Origin: CAINVV01 sp037129695
Lineage (GTDB): Bacteria; Bacteroidota; Bacteroidia; Bacteroidales; Prolixibacteraceae
DNA length: 64,000 nt
NCBI GenBank assembly: GCA_037129695.1
Contig: JBAXUL010000003.1
Coordinates: 23,573 to 87,572 of the forward strand
Reading direction: 5' to 3'
The notes below the pieces were generated by a model, which saw only the letters and a list, made by a program, of their open reading frames with translations, had not been told where the DNA came from and did no database searches. Both the position numbers and the translations under genes were made by a program. Shown piece by piece: positions 17,590-26,442 of the stretch (its first letter is position 1; the number at the start of each line of letters is the position of its first letter).

Positions 17590-18668
17590 TTGTCTTTTTT
17601 AATCAATTTTATTTCAAAAAGTTTTGGCCAAAGTTTTCCTGTAACATAAATTTTATCTGTGACTGGGTTCCAGGCAATGCCATTCAGAACATCCATCTGC
17701 TCTCTTTGACTTTGGATGATGGAACCGGATAATCCACTTAAATTGACTTCTCCAGTAACTTTTCCTGTTTTAGGGTCTATGATCACAATGTTGTCTGTAG
17801 TCCATATATTGGCCCAAATTTCACCTTTAATGTATTCAAGTTCATTTATATTCTTCACTATATTATATTCATTACAAACCTGAATTTTTTTCACTTCCTT
17901 AAACGTATCCGGATGAATGAAATATATATTTTCGGTGCCATCACTCATAATAAGTGATTGGCCATCATTGGTCAAACCCCATCCTTCCTTGGACTTATAT
18001 TTCCAGGTGCCGAGCGGTTTAAAAGTTGTAAGGTCATAAATGAAACCAATTTGATTTTTGTAGGTCAATTCGAATATCTTGTTATTTAAAATGGTAATTC
18101 CTTCTCCAAAATATTGATCTTCAAGTTTATAATTCTTTATATTTTTTCCTGTTTTAAGATCAGTCTGGTAAATGAAGGAGGTTGTTTCCTGACCGGTACC
18201 TTCATAAAGTACATTGTTATGAAATTCAAGTCCCTGGGTAAATCGCTTGGGATCATGAGGATATACTGCAACTACCTCATAGCCATATTGGATCGGTTTT
18301 CGATCTGATGTAACAAAAATTTCCTCGTAATTTTCTCCGGAAACTCCATCTGTTTTTGTTGCAGTTACTTTTACAATATGTTTACCTACTCCAAAATCAA
18401 TGGTTTTAAAAAGGAATGAATTGGTTAATATTTTAGAAGTCTGAATTTGTTTTCCATCCACAGATATGTCAATTCGCTCAATTAAACCTTCTTTTAATTT
18501 AGTCTGAAGATTGATCTGAATTTCCGTACCCAGTTTGAAACTCTTTTTTTGCGGATTGATCTGAAAGGAAGTCACCGGGCGCCTGGAACGACTGTTTGAT
18601 TGAGCGCAATTCATGAAAAGTGTCAAAGCAAACAGAATTGTCAATAGAGATGATGTCAACCGCTTCAT
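17586..18668 (-). CDS. Glutaminyl-peptide cyclotransferase-like lipoprotein (glutamine cyclotransferase family)
   Basis: A 360-residue protein with a probable lipoprotein signal (LFMNCAQ, Cys21), an Ig-like N-terminal domain (about 35-120), then the plant/bacterial glutamine cyclotransferase beta-propeller. Key segments are YPHDPKRFTQGLEF, LYEGTGQETTSFI, YFGEGITILNNKIFELTYK, GWGLTNDGQSLIMSDGTENIYF, INELEYIKGEIWANIW and NGIAWNPVTDKIYVTGKLWPKLFEI. The family converts N-terminal glutamine to pyroglutamate. Here it would act in the periplasm or on the outer membrane. It is convergent with ruvB (4-bp overlap at the stops). Confidence 0.88.
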   Translation of the reverse strand: MKRLTSSLLTILFALTLFMNCAQSNSRSRRPVTSFQINPQKKSFKLGTEIQINLQTKLKEGLIERIDISVDGKQIQTSKILTNSFLFKTIDFGVGKHIVKVTATKTDGVSGENYEEIFVTSDRKPIQYGYEVVAVYPHDPKRFTQGLEFHNNVLYEGTGQETTSFIYQTDLKTGKNIKNYKLEDQYFGEGITILNNKIFELTYKNQIGFIYDLTTFKPLGTWKYKSKEGWGLTNDGQSLIMSDGTENIYFIHPDTFKEVKKIQVCNEYNIVKNINELEYIKGEIWANIWTTDNIVIIDPKTGKVTGEVNLSGLSGSIIQSQREQMDVLNGIAWNPVTDKIYVTGKLWPKLFEIKLIKKDN

Positions 18669-18698
18669 ATAGATAATTATTTAGAAATCGAATTTTGA

Positions 18699-18706
18699 CA
18701 AAAATA
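18699..18706 (-). promoter_or_regulatory. Predicted -7 element for the cyclotransferase-like gene
   Basis: The - strand reads TATTTTTG (TAnnTTTG), 31 bp before the ATG at 18668. No good -33 element is at the right distance. Confidence 0.35.
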
Positions 18707-18829
18707 GAATCTTATTTTGGAAGGAGCACACAAAATCCCAGTTTTAGCGATGGCGGTTTCTTATTGCAAGTTAAGTGAATTCAATTTCACAATTTTAGTT
18801 TCTTTTTCTTTACTTCAATTATCTTTGTT

Positions 18830-18837
18830 TGTTGTTC
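18830..18837 (+). promoter_or_regulatory. Predicted -7 element for the flippase gene
   Basis: TATCTTTG matches TAnnTTTG. The implied transcription start is about 11 bp before the TTG start codon of the flippase. The -33 region is T-rich but lacks a clear TTTG. Confidence 0.4.
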
Positions 18838-18854
18838 GATAAAACTGATAAGAT

Positions 18855-20351
18855 TTGAGTGCACTAAAAAAGTTGGCCGGAGATACCATGATATATGGGG
18901 TACCCAGTATTGTAGGCCGGTTTCTGAATTTACTCCTGACCCCTATTTATACCTGGACATTTCTGCCGGCTGAATATGGGATACTTGGTAATTTACTGGC
19001 GTATGTTGCCTTTTTTCAGGTGCTACTCACCTATGGGATGGAGACCTCCTATTTCCGGTTTGCCAGCAAGAGTGAGAAACCCAATGAAGTGTTTGGTACT
19101 TCACTGATTGCCCTATCAGCTACATCAATTCTTTTTGCCATTTTCATTTCCCTATTCTCCCGTCAAATTGCAGGATGGGTTGGATATCCGCAGCAGCATT
19201 TGTATGTAGTTTGGATGGGCATTACTGTTGCCTTGGACGCCATCACAGCTATTCCATTCGCTAAACTCCGGTTGCAGGAGAGACCCGTTAAATTTGCCTT
19301 TTTCAAGATGATTAACATCGGAATCAACATCCTGCTGAATCTTTTCTGGATCTTACTTTGTCCGAGGGTTCTGGCTCATCATCCTGAATCTATTCTCCGA
19401 TTCTTTTACAGTCCGCAAATTGGAATAGGTTATGCATTTTTATCCTACCTGATTGCCTCCGTCGTTACTTTGTTGCTCTTTATACCTGATCTTGGAATCA
19501 GAAAATTAGTGTTTAAGCCTGAAAAACTCAAAGAAATGTTGCGGTATGGCTGGCCAATCCTCGTTGTAGGTATTGCGGGCATGGTTACATTAAATATTGA
19601 TAAAATTGTGATTCCACAATTGATCAAAAATGGTAAAGATCCAATGTACGAATTGGGAGTTTATACGGCGAATGGAAAACTTGCCATTTTAATGACCCTA
19701 TTCATTCAGGCATTCAGATTCTCTTTTGAACCATTTTTGTTTTCGCATTACAAAAATGAAGCATCCAAGAAGGTATATAGCGTGATTATGAACTATTTTG
19801 TCATTTTTGGGCTTTTGATATTCATTGGTGTTCTTTTTTACATCGATATTTTAAAATATTTTATTGGATCTTCCCATTCCGGGTATCATGAAGGGATGAG
19901 GATTGTGCCATGGATGTTAATGGGGAATCTATTTTTGGGTATCTTCTATACCCAATCCCTCTGGTACAAACTGACAGATCAAACCCATTACGGTGCTATT
20001 TTTTCTGTTATCGGGGGGATCATTACCCTACTCATCAACATTCTTTTTATTCCAATTTTAGGCTATATGGCTTCAGCAATTGCCTTCTTCGTCTCAACCC
20101 TGATTACTACCCTTATCTCCTATTATTACGGCCAAAAACATTTCCCTGTTCACTATGACCTGAAGAAAATTGGATCCTATTTTTTTGTAGCTATATTATT
20201 GTATATCATTGAGATGAATATAAACATTTCAGGTTTCGTTCTCAAATACAGTTTCAAGACCCTCCTCTTTTCGGTCTTCCTTCTATTTATATGGTACAAC
20301 GAAAAATCGGATTTAAAGAGATTGTTGCCAAAGCGATTTCATGTTGATTGA
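18855..20351 (+). CDS. Polysaccharide/lipid-II-type flippase (MVF/Wzx superfamily)
   Basis: A 498-residue integral membrane protein with about 14 hydrophobic helices and the Wzx-like N-terminus LKKLAGDTMIYGVPSIVGRFLNLLLTPIY. The superfamily flips undecaprenyl-linked saccharides across the inner membrane. The start is a TTG at 18855; I accept it because the conserved LKKLAGDT segment begins three codons later and no upstream ATG is available. Its position just before dut, a TPR lipoprotein, DUF4292 and envC is a recurring Bacteroidota arrangement as I recall it. The substrate is unknown. Confidence 0.88.
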   Translation: MSALKKLAGDTMIYGVPSIVGRFLNLLLTPIYTWTFLPAEYGILGNLLAYVAFFQVLLTYGMETSYFRFASKSEKPNEVFGTSLIALSATSILFAIFISLFSRQIAGWVGYPQQHLYVVWMGITVALDAITAIPFAKLRLQERPVKFAFFKMINIGINILLNLFWILLCPRVLAHHPESILRFFYSPQIGIGYAFLSYLIASVVTLLLFIPDLGIRKLVFKPEKLKEMLRYGWPILVVGIAGMVTLNIDKIVIPQLIKNGKDPMYELGVYTANGKLAILMTLFIQAFRFSFEPFLFSHYKNEASKKVYSVIMNYFVIFGLLIFIGVLFYIDILKYFIGSSHSGYHEGMRIVPWMLMGNLFLGIFYTQSLWYKLTDQTHYGAIFSVIGGIITLLINILFIPILGYMASAIAFFVSTLITTLISYYYGQKHFPVHYDLKKIGSYFFVAILLYIIEMNINISGFVLKYSFKTLLFSVFLLFIWYNEKSDLKRLLPKRFHVD

Positions 20352-20376
20352 TCAGTAAATTTGTTTCTTATCTTTG
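20348..20376 (+). promoter_or_regulatory. Predicted promoter upstream of dut
   Basis: TTG at 20348-20350, 18 bp, then TATCTTTG at 20369-20376; an overlapping TAAATTTG lies at 20356-20363. The implied leader to dut is about 205 nt and contains the small ORF at 20442-20504. Confidence 0.45.
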
Positions 20377-20441
20377 CCGATTAAATTGAAGGGTAAAATC
20401 CAGGATTTTTCGGAGGAAATTTGATCGGAAATTGGAGGAAT

Positions 20442-20504
20442 ATGCTTATTATCGTACTGATTATCAGATTAAATTTTCTTGTTAATAGGATAGAATTCAA
20501 ATGA
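20442..20504 (+). CDS. Possible 20-codon leader ORF upstream of dut (unproven)
   Basis: ATG at 20442 with GGAGG at 20434-20438, an unusually good Shine-Dalgarno for this genome, followed by 20 codons and TGA at 20502-20504. The peptide is hydrophobic, starting MLIIVLIIRLNFL. It lies in the long predicted leader of dut. It may be a chance ORF, a leader peptide, or a tiny membrane peptide. I see no family match. Confidence 0.2.
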   Translation: MLIIVLIIRLNFLVNRIEFK

Positions 20505-20587
20505 AATGCCCACAGCAATATGTTCAAATCAACCGAAAATGAATTTGTGGGTATACCATACGGCCTTTAATAACAAATGATTTACAC

Positions 20588-21022
20588 ATGAAGGTAAAAA
20601 TTGTCAACAAATCTCAAAATAGCCTACCGCATTATAGTACCTTGAAATCCGCCGGAATGGATTTGCGTGCGGATTTATCAGAACCTCTCTTTCTTAAGCC
20701 TTTGGAAAGAAAATTAGTCCCCACCGGACTTTTCATTCATTTGCCTGATGGTTATGAGGCACAGATCAGACCAAGGAGTGGGTTGGCTATCAACAAAGGG
20801 GTGACAGTGCTTAACTCCCCGGGCACCATCGATGCCGATTACAGGGGAGAGATTAAGATTATCCTGATCAATTTGTCTCAGGAAGATTTCATCATTACCA
20901 ATGGAGAGAGAATTGCACAAATGGTAATTTCCTCTTATAATCAGGTGGATTGGGATGAGGTTGAACAACTTGAGGAAAGCGGGAGAGGTGAAGGAGGGTT
21001 TGGACATACCGGAAAGCACTGA
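20588..21022 (+). CDS. dut: dUTP diphosphatase
   Basis: Hydrolyses dUTP to dUMP, limiting uracil incorporation and feeding dTMP synthesis. The 144-residue protein has the trimeric dUTPase motifs in order: SAGMDLRA, RPRSGLAINKG, VLNSPGTIDADYRGEI, NGERIAQMVI and the flexible C-terminal GRGEGGFGHTG that closes over the active site. Length is typical. It begins an operon of closely spaced genes (TPR lipoprotein, DUF4292, EnvC-like). Confidence 0.97.
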   Translation: MKVKIVNKSQNSLPHYSTLKSAGMDLRADLSEPLFLKPLERKLVPTGLFIHLPDGYEAQIRPRSGLAINKGVTVLNSPGTIDADYRGEIKIILINLSQEDFIITNGERIAQMVISSYNQVDWDEVEQLEESGRGEGGFGHTGKH

Positions 21023-21041
21023 CAAGTGACTATAACAATGA

Positions 21042-22811
21042 ATGATGAGTAAAACAATATCAATATTAGGGGTTGCATTGGCCCTCCTTTTTATTTTTGA
21101 TTCATGCAAAACACCTCAACAAACTGTGAAGACTGTTATTCCGGAGGAGGAGAGTAATAATCTATCCTTGTTGACGGATGATCAGAAACAGCAGTTTCAA
21201 TATCTGTTCATTGAGGGGATCAAGCAAAGGACGCTTGGAAATGTGGACGAAGCCATCAAGATATTTTCAAGGTGTCTTGAAATGGATCCTGCATCTTCAA
21301 CATCTTTGTATGAAATTGCCAATATTCATCTGGTAAGGGGCGATTTTCAGAGTGCCATGATGATGCTTGAGAGGGCAGTTTTACTCAATCCTCAAAACAG
21401 GTATTATCAGATATTACTGGCAAAAATCTACCAGCAAAATAAGTTGTACGAGAAGGCAGCTAATACTTTCGAAGTATTGGCTGGATTGGTTCCCGAAAAC
21501 GAAGAATATCCGCTTTACCGCGCTGATATGTTCAGCATGGCAGGTAAATATGATATTGCACTGAAGTGTTATGATGAATTGGAAAATCATACGGGCATTA
21601 CTGAGTCCTTAGCCTTGGGCAAACAGACCATTTATCTGAAACTGGGCAAAAAAAAGGAAGCTTATACAGAGATTGAAAATCTGATTACCAAAAATCAGGC
21701 GAATACCAAGTATTACGGATTATTAGCCGATATGTATTTGGCTGATAGTGTGATGGATAAATCTCTGGAATATTACAATAAATTATTAGATCTTCAGCCC
21801 AATGATGGGTTCGTTCATTTTTCCCTTTCCAATTATTACCGTGTAGCGAAAGACTATTCCAAGTCCTATGAGCACATTAAAATTGGTTTTGAGGATTCCA
21901 ATCTTGAACTGGAAACCAAAGTTCAAATGTACATGCTAATAGCCCAGTCAGAGGATCACCATTTGACGGAGGCACAACAATTGGAACTGATTAAAATTCT
22001 AATTGACAAACACATTGACGATGAACGACCGAGATCCCTGCTTGCAGAGTATTATCTTGGTAAAAAACAAAATAAAGAAGCGCGTGAACAGTTGAGACTT
22101 GTTGTAGAAATCAACAAAGGAAATTATGCTTATTGGGAACGTCTTTTGTTTGTGGACAATGATTTATCTGACTGGAAAGCAATGGAAAAGGAGAGTAATA
22201 CTGCTGTCCGATATTTCCCTGATCAACCAATTATTTACATATTGAATGCAGTTGCCAAGATCCAGCTTGGAAATTACAAGGATGTTTTTGCCGTTCTTGA
22301 TTCAGCTGAAGCAAATGCCAATCACAATGTGCAGGTGCTTTCCCAGGTTTACACCTATCGTGCTGAAGCCTTTTACAAACAGAAAAATTACGATGAGGCT
22401 TACAAATGGTTTGATAAAGTGGTTGAGATTGACCCACAGAATTATATGGCAATGAACAACTATGCCTACTATTTGTCGCTTCGGTCAATTAAATTGGATG
22501 TAGCTGAAAAACTCAGCAATCTGGTGGTTAAAAACAATCCAGGTAATCCGACCTATCTTGATACCTATGCCTGGGTACTATTTAAAAAGAAGGATTATCA
22601 ACTGGCAAAATTTTATATGGAATCGGCTTTATCCAACAGTACAGAGGAGAATCCCGTTCTGGTTGAACATTATGGAGATATCCTATTTTTTCTGAATGAT
22701 AAGGCGAAGGCAACACTGCAATGGGAAAAATCCCTGAAGATGGGCAATCAGTCCAAAGTTTTGCCTCAGAAAATCAAAATGGTTATTTTCATTGAATCGG
22801 TTGAGGAATAG
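21042..22811 (+). CDS. Tetratricopeptide-repeat lipoprotein
   Basis: A 589-residue protein with a lipoprotein signal (FIFDSC, Cys22) and TPR units throughout. Examples are near residues 55-120 (IKIFSRCLEMDPASSTSLYEIANIH) and 435-510 (YDEAYKWFDKVVEIDPQNYMAMNNYAYYL). TPR lipoproteins act as protein-protein scaffolds. This one probably sits on the periplasmic side of the envelope. It is 19 bp after dut and 4 bp before the DUF4292 lipoprotein, an order seen in other Bacteroidota. The partner is not identifiable from sequence. Confidence 0.88.
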   Translation: MMSKTISILGVALALLFIFDSCKTPQQTVKTVIPEEESNNLSLLTDDQKQQFQYLFIEGIKQRTLGNVDEAIKIFSRCLEMDPASSTSLYEIANIHLVRGDFQSAMMMLERAVLLNPQNRYYQILLAKIYQQNKLYEKAANTFEVLAGLVPENEEYPLYRADMFSMAGKYDIALKCYDELENHTGITESLALGKQTIYLKLGKKKEAYTEIENLITKNQANTKYYGLLADMYLADSVMDKSLEYYNKLLDLQPNDGFVHFSLSNYYRVAKDYSKSYEHIKIGFEDSNLELETKVQMYMLIAQSEDHHLTEAQQLELIKILIDKHIDDERPRSLLAEYYLGKKQNKEAREQLRLVVEINKGNYAYWERLLFVDNDLSDWKAMEKESNTAVRYFPDQPIIYILNAVAKIQLGNYKDVFAVLDSAEANANHNVQVLSQVYTYRAEAFYKQKNYDEAYKWFDKVVEIDPQNYMAMNNYAYYLSLRSIKLDVAEKLSNLVVKNNPGNPTYLDTYAWVLFKKKDYQLAKFYMESALSNSTEENPVLVEHYGDILFFLNDKAKATLQWEKSLKMGNQSKVLPQKIKMVIFIESVEE

Positions 22812-22815
22812 AATC

Positions 22816-23691
22816 ATGAGGAAAAAAATTATTTTGCTAAGCCAATTGGTGTTTTTTCTGCTTTTTTTAGCTGGTTGTAAGCACATTGAAAAGGTTGTTA
22901 TCGAAAGAAAAGTAAAGCCAATCAGCGTTAGAAGATGTGTCAGGATGGTGATTGAAAATGAGATTAAATTCAATACATTAACCGTCAAAAGAGTTAGTCT
23001 GACAATCAATAATGATGGGAATGTAAATTCAATCAAAGGATTGTACAAAATCAAAAAAGACAGTGTGATACAAGTTTCAGCCCAAAAGCTGACTATCCCA
23101 ATTGGAAGACTTGAACTGGGTATTGATTCATTTAAGGTCGTCGACCATTACCATAAATTTGTCATTGCCGGTTCCATACAAAACATTAGCGATTTAATTG
23201 GTAATGATCTTGATTATCAAACCATTCAATCAATTTTGAGTAATCATATCCAATCTATCAAGCAAGATCAGAAAGATAATCCGTTCAAGGATTATGTATT
23301 GAATATTGAAGATAACATGTACAAAATTTCCTCTATCAGGGAACGCAGGTTCAACAAATTTGCCAGTAACGAGCAAAAGCTGGAGCGTTTTAAACAAAGA
23401 AACGAAGATCAACATCTGATCAAACAGGATATATTTGTTGATCCTGATATTTTTGTCGTCAGGAAAGAAGTATACAATGATATTGATGCCGGTAGGATCG
23501 TTACCATTGAATTTTCAGATTTTAAGGCTTTGGGGGGAAAATGGTTTCCAGGCAAAATTCATGTGTGGATGTCGGGACAGAAAAAAATGGATATCGAATT
23601 GGATTTATCAAAGGTTTCTATTGACGATGAAACTGATTTTGGATTCAGTGTTCCTTCTAAATACAAGCGGGAAACTATACAAAAACATTAA
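22816..23691 (+). CDS. DUF4292 family lipoprotein
   Basis: A 291-residue lipoprotein (lipobox LFLAGC, Cys21) of the DUF4292 type, which resembles the LolA/LolB-like fold in predicted layout. It opens with IKFNTLTVKRVSLTI, then IKGLYKIKKDSVIQVSAQKLTIPIGRLELGIDSF, and ends with a beta-rich region (IVTIEFSDFKALGGKWFPGKI). I use the ATG at 22816; a TTG at 22792 would overlap the TPR gene. Its constant position between a TPR lipoprotein and envC suggests envelope biogenesis, possibly lipoprotein handling, but this is inference. Confidence 0.85.
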   Translation: MRKKIILLSQLVFFLLFLAGCKHIEKVVIERKVKPISVRRCVRMVIENEIKFNTLTVKRVSLTINNDGNVNSIKGLYKIKKDSVIQVSAQKLTIPIGRLELGIDSFKVVDHYHKFVIAGSIQNISDLIGNDLDYQTIQSILSNHIQSIKQDQKDNPFKDYVLNIEDNMYKISSIRERRFNKFASNEQKLERFKQRNEDQHLIKQDIFVDPDIFVVRKEVYNDIDAGRIVTIEFSDFKALGGKWFPGKIHVWMSGQKKMDIELDLSKVSIDDETDFGFSVPSKYKRETIQKH

Positions 23692-23719
23692 TTTGCGAAT
23701 GCAAGGTGAAATAATTAGG

Positions 23720-24937
23720 ATGGTTGATTTTGGAAGAAAAAAATTGGTTGGAATTCTTTTTCTGATACTTGTTTTTTCAAATTCTTACGGACAAAATAAA
23801 TCAATCAATGATTTACGGAAGGAGAAGGATAAAACGAGTCAGGAAATTGACTATATCAACCATTTATTGAAAGAAACCGATCAGAATGCCAAAACATCCA
23901 TTAACCGGCTTTCCATCCTTGAACAGAAAATCCATTTACAGGAAAGGCTGATTTCGAACATCAATTTTGAGTTAGGTTATCTGGATTCTACCATTGTAAG
24001 AAGTAACCAGAACATTGATTCTCTGAATGCGGATCTTAATCTGATTAAGGATCGGTACGCAGGCATGATCCGTTACGCAAGAAGAAATCAGGATCAAAAC
24101 AATCAATTGGTATTTTTACTCTCGGCTGATGATTTCAACCAGGCCTACAAGCGTTTTGTCTATTTGAAACAATATGCAGATTTCCGCAGGACACAGGCCG
24201 GGGAGATTGCTGCCCTGAAAGAAACATTAAATGAATTGATTGTCAACTTGAATAAACGCAAAGAAGATAAGGCACAACTCCTTACTTCCAAAATCAGTCA
24301 ATCCGAAAAATATGCGAAGCAAAAAGCTGAGCAAAAAGAATATTATTCTGTCTTGCAGAAGAAGGAAAAAGAATTGAGGAAGAAATTGGATAACCAGCAA
24401 AATATCGCATCAAAGCTGGAGAGGGAAATTGAAAAGAGTATTGCGGAAGAGGCGAGAAAATCATCCACAAAAACCACCAAAGTGCCTGGTTACAAGCCCT
24501 CTCCTGAGCTGAAAAATCTGTCAGAAGACTTTTCAAAGAACAAGGGCAAACTACCCTGGCCTCTCCTGCGGGGATTAATTACAGACCATTTCGGTGAGCA
24601 TCCGGATCTGGTCTTAAAACATGTCATCAGAAAGAATGCCGGAATTGATATTACAACTGAAAACGGAGCCAGGGCGCGTTCAGTCTTCAAGGGAGAAGTT
24701 TCCAAAGTTCTGGCAATTCCTGGAGGCAACTGGGCCATTATTTTGAGACATGGAAGCTACCTAACTGTCTATTCCAATCTGGCAAGTGTTTCGGTTCAGG
24801 TGGGACAGAAAGTGGATACCAAACAAGATATTGGAACCATCTTTACCGACCGGGAAGATGATAACAAGACGGTGCTGAAGTTCCAACTCTGGTATGAGAA
24901 CAACAAGCTCGACCCCGAGAAATGGATCGTTATGTAA
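23720..24937 (+). CDS. EnvC-like murein hydrolase activator (coiled coil plus degenerate LytM domain)
   Basis: A 405-residue exported protein: signal peptide 1-25, long coiled coil about 27-250, basic linker, then a C-terminal LytM/peptidase M23-like domain (about 280-405). The domain looks catalytically dead. The usual H-x-G-x-D zinc site reads NAGID, and the usual HxH strand reads LKFQLW. This is the EnvC/NlpD condition, where the protein activates amidases rather than cutting peptidoglycan. FtsX, which controls EnvC in E. coli, is encoded at 893-1768. I chose ATG 23720; ATG 23699 is the alternative. The stop abuts that of the convergent Crp/Fnr gene. Confidence 0.88.
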   Translation: MVDFGRKKLVGILFLILVFSNSYGQNKSINDLRKEKDKTSQEIDYINHLLKETDQNAKTSINRLSILEQKIHLQERLISNINFELGYLDSTIVRSNQNIDSLNADLNLIKDRYAGMIRYARRNQDQNNQLVFLLSADDFNQAYKRFVYLKQYADFRRTQAGEIAALKETLNELIVNLNKRKEDKAQLLTSKISQSEKYAKQKAEQKEYYSVLQKKEKELRKKLDNQQNIASKLEREIEKSIAEEARKSSTKTTKVPGYKPSPELKNLSEDFSKNKGKLPWPLLRGLITDHFGEHPDLVLKHVIRKNAGIDITTENGARARSVFKGEVSKVLAIPGGNWAIILRHGSYLTVYSNLASVSVQVGQKVDTKQDIGTIFTDREDDNKTVLKFQLWYENNKLDPEKWIVM

Positions 24938-25642
24938 TCAGTATTTTGTCAGGTTCGCCACTTTTGTAAGCGCCTGGATGTTGATGATCTTAATTTTACG
25001 ACCCTGAAGATCAATAAGTTTATCCTGTTTAAATTCTGACAATAACCGGATAATTGATTCAGTTGCTGTACCGACCATGTTGGCAAGCTCTTCTCTGGTG
25101 AGTGAAATCTGCAACGTTTTTTCGGCATCCAGATCAAATTCCTGCTTTAGAAGCAACAATACTTCTGCCAGCCTTTCCCTGACCGTTTTTTGTGCAATGT
25201 CCGTAATGTAGTCATTGGCCTCCTTCAGTTCAGCACAAACAATTTTGAGCATTGCCAGGGAGAATTTCCAGTTTCTTTCAATCAGGCTGAGCAACGTTTT
25301 ATAAGGAATATGGCACAGTGTGGCTTCCTCGATCGTTTTGGCAGAAGTGCATGCCACTTCCTGACTTAACAAGGACCGGTAGGCAATAATATCTCCTTTT
25401 TTGGCAAAACGGATAATCTGCTCTTTTCCGTCAATACCTGTCTTATAAATTTTTACAATTCCACTTGTAATACAGTAAAATCCTGTCAGGCGACTGCCCT
25501 CTTTATAAAGAACAGTTCCCTTCTTATTGGTCGAACATACTTTTTCATTGTTCAGGCTCTTCATCTCATCTTCCGACAAGGACTGAAAAAAACGAAAGCC
25601 GATTAAACTGACATCTTCAGTTAAGTTGTTGTTGTTCTTCAT
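24938..25642 (-). CDS. Crp/Fnr family transcriptional regulator
   Basis: A 234-residue regulator: cyclic-nucleotide-binding-like beta-barrel domain (about 10-130, with GTVLYKEGSRLTGFYCITSGIVKIY), a dimerisation helix, and a C-terminal Crp-type winged helix (LTREELANMVGTATESIIRLLSEFKQDKLIDLQGRKIKI). The Fnr-type N-terminal Fe-S cysteines are not visible, so the signal is unclear. The start is set at 25642 (MKNNNNLTED); the in-frame extension upstream has no similarity to the family. It is divergent from the YceI gene with a 112-bp shared gap, so it may control that gene and itself. Confidence 0.9.
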   Translation of the reverse strand: MKNNNNLTEDVSLIGFRFFQSLSEDEMKSLNNEKVCSTNKKGTVLYKEGSRLTGFYCITSGIVKIYKTGIDGKEQIIRFAKKGDIIAYRSLLSQEVACTSAKTIEEATLCHIPYKTLLSLIERNWKFSLAMLKIVCAELKEANDYITDIAQKTVRERLAEVLLLLKQEFDLDAEKTLQISLTREELANMVGTATESIIRLLSEFKQDKLIDLQGRKIKIINIQALTKVANLTKY

Positions 25643-25754
25643 TATATATAATAAATTGAGACTGTAAATATACAATTTAAGTGTGGATCTACCTATTGTG
25701 ACTTTCGAAACAATATTCTGGCACGTCCGTAAACAATTCAAAAATATTTAAATT

Positions 25755-26387
25755 ATGGTACAAAATTCGAAAAACATCAAAACCCCAATAGGACGATCGG
25801 GAGTGATCTCCAATCTGATGCTAAGTGCATTATTTGTAATGTTCTGTTTAACAGGATTTTCAAAGGAATATCGTATAGATTCCAAAGCCAGTACCCTTGA
25901 ATGGGAAGCCAAAAAAGTAACCGGTCAGCATGTCGGAACGATCGCTTTTGGTGAAAGTACCCTGAATGTTGAGAAGCAAAAGATCACCGGCGGAAAATTA
26001 ATTGTCGATATGAATACCATCGTCAATACTGATTTAACGGATGCCGGTTACAATCAAAAATTGATCGGACACTTGAAATCTGATGATTTTTTTGGTGTTG
26101 CCAAATTTCCACAATCCACCCTTGAGGTGAAAAAAGTGGAAGGCAAATCCGGCAAACTTTTCCATTTTACGGCTGATTTGACCATCAAGGGAATTACCTC
26201 TCCTGTAGAATTTGATGCTGAGGTGAACGAAGTTTCAGGTCAGTTAACTGCAACAGGTGTGTTGACTGTTAACCGGACTAAATTCGGCATCAAATACGGA
26301 TCAGGAAGTTTCTTCGAAGGATTGGGAGATAAAATGATCTACGACGATTTCACGCTGAAATTCAAAATAGTTGCTGTGAATAAATAA
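25755..26387 (+). CDS. YceI-family periplasmic lipid-binding-like protein
   Basis: A 210-residue protein with an N-terminal hydrophobic export signal (about 18-36) and the YceI lipocalin-like domain: YRIDSKASTLEWEAKKVTGQHVGTI at the start of the mature part, then KLIVDMNTIVNTDL, LKSDDFFGVAKFPQSTLEV, ADLTIKGITSPVEFDAEV and VNRTKFGIKYGSGSFFEGLGDKMIYDDFTLKFKIV. YceI proteins bind isoprenoid or other hydrophobic ligands; the physiological role is mostly unknown. It is divergent from a Crp/Fnr regulator, and its 3' end faces a terminator shared with metH. Confidence 0.93.
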   Translation: MVQNSKNIKTPIGRSGVISNLMLSALFVMFCLTGFSKEYRIDSKASTLEWEAKKVTGQHVGTIAFGESTLNVEKQKITGGKLIVDMNTIVNTDLTDAGYNQKLIGHLKSDDFFGVAKFPQSTLEVKKVEGKSGKLFHFTADLTIKGITSPVEFDAEVNEVSGQLTATGVLTVNRTKFGIKYGSGSFFEGLGDKMIYDDFTLKFKIVAVNK

Positions 26388-26407
26388 GTTCCTTTCTAGT
26401 TTTCGAG

Positions 26408-26442
26408 AAGGGGATGATCTATCGGATCATCCCCTTTTTTTT
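26408..26442. terminator. Intrinsic terminator shared by the YceI gene and metH
   Basis: 12-bp perfect stem AAGGGGATGATC (26408-26419) with GATCATCCCCTT (26425-26436), a 5-bp loop, and T8 on the + strand. The metH stop codon (26427-26429) lies inside the hairpin, so the last metH codons form one arm. Confidence 0.85.

Noticed and set aside
23435..23719. N-terminal extension of the EnvC-like gene back to 23435
   Set aside because: It would overlap the DUF4292 gene by over 250 bp, and the signal peptide starts near 23720.
25690..25720. TTGTGACTTTCGAAACAA as a Crp/Fnr operator between the regulator and the YceI gene
   Set aside because: Only an imperfect palindrome; the Crp-like half TGTGA has no matching TCACA. 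Not strong enough to list as a site.
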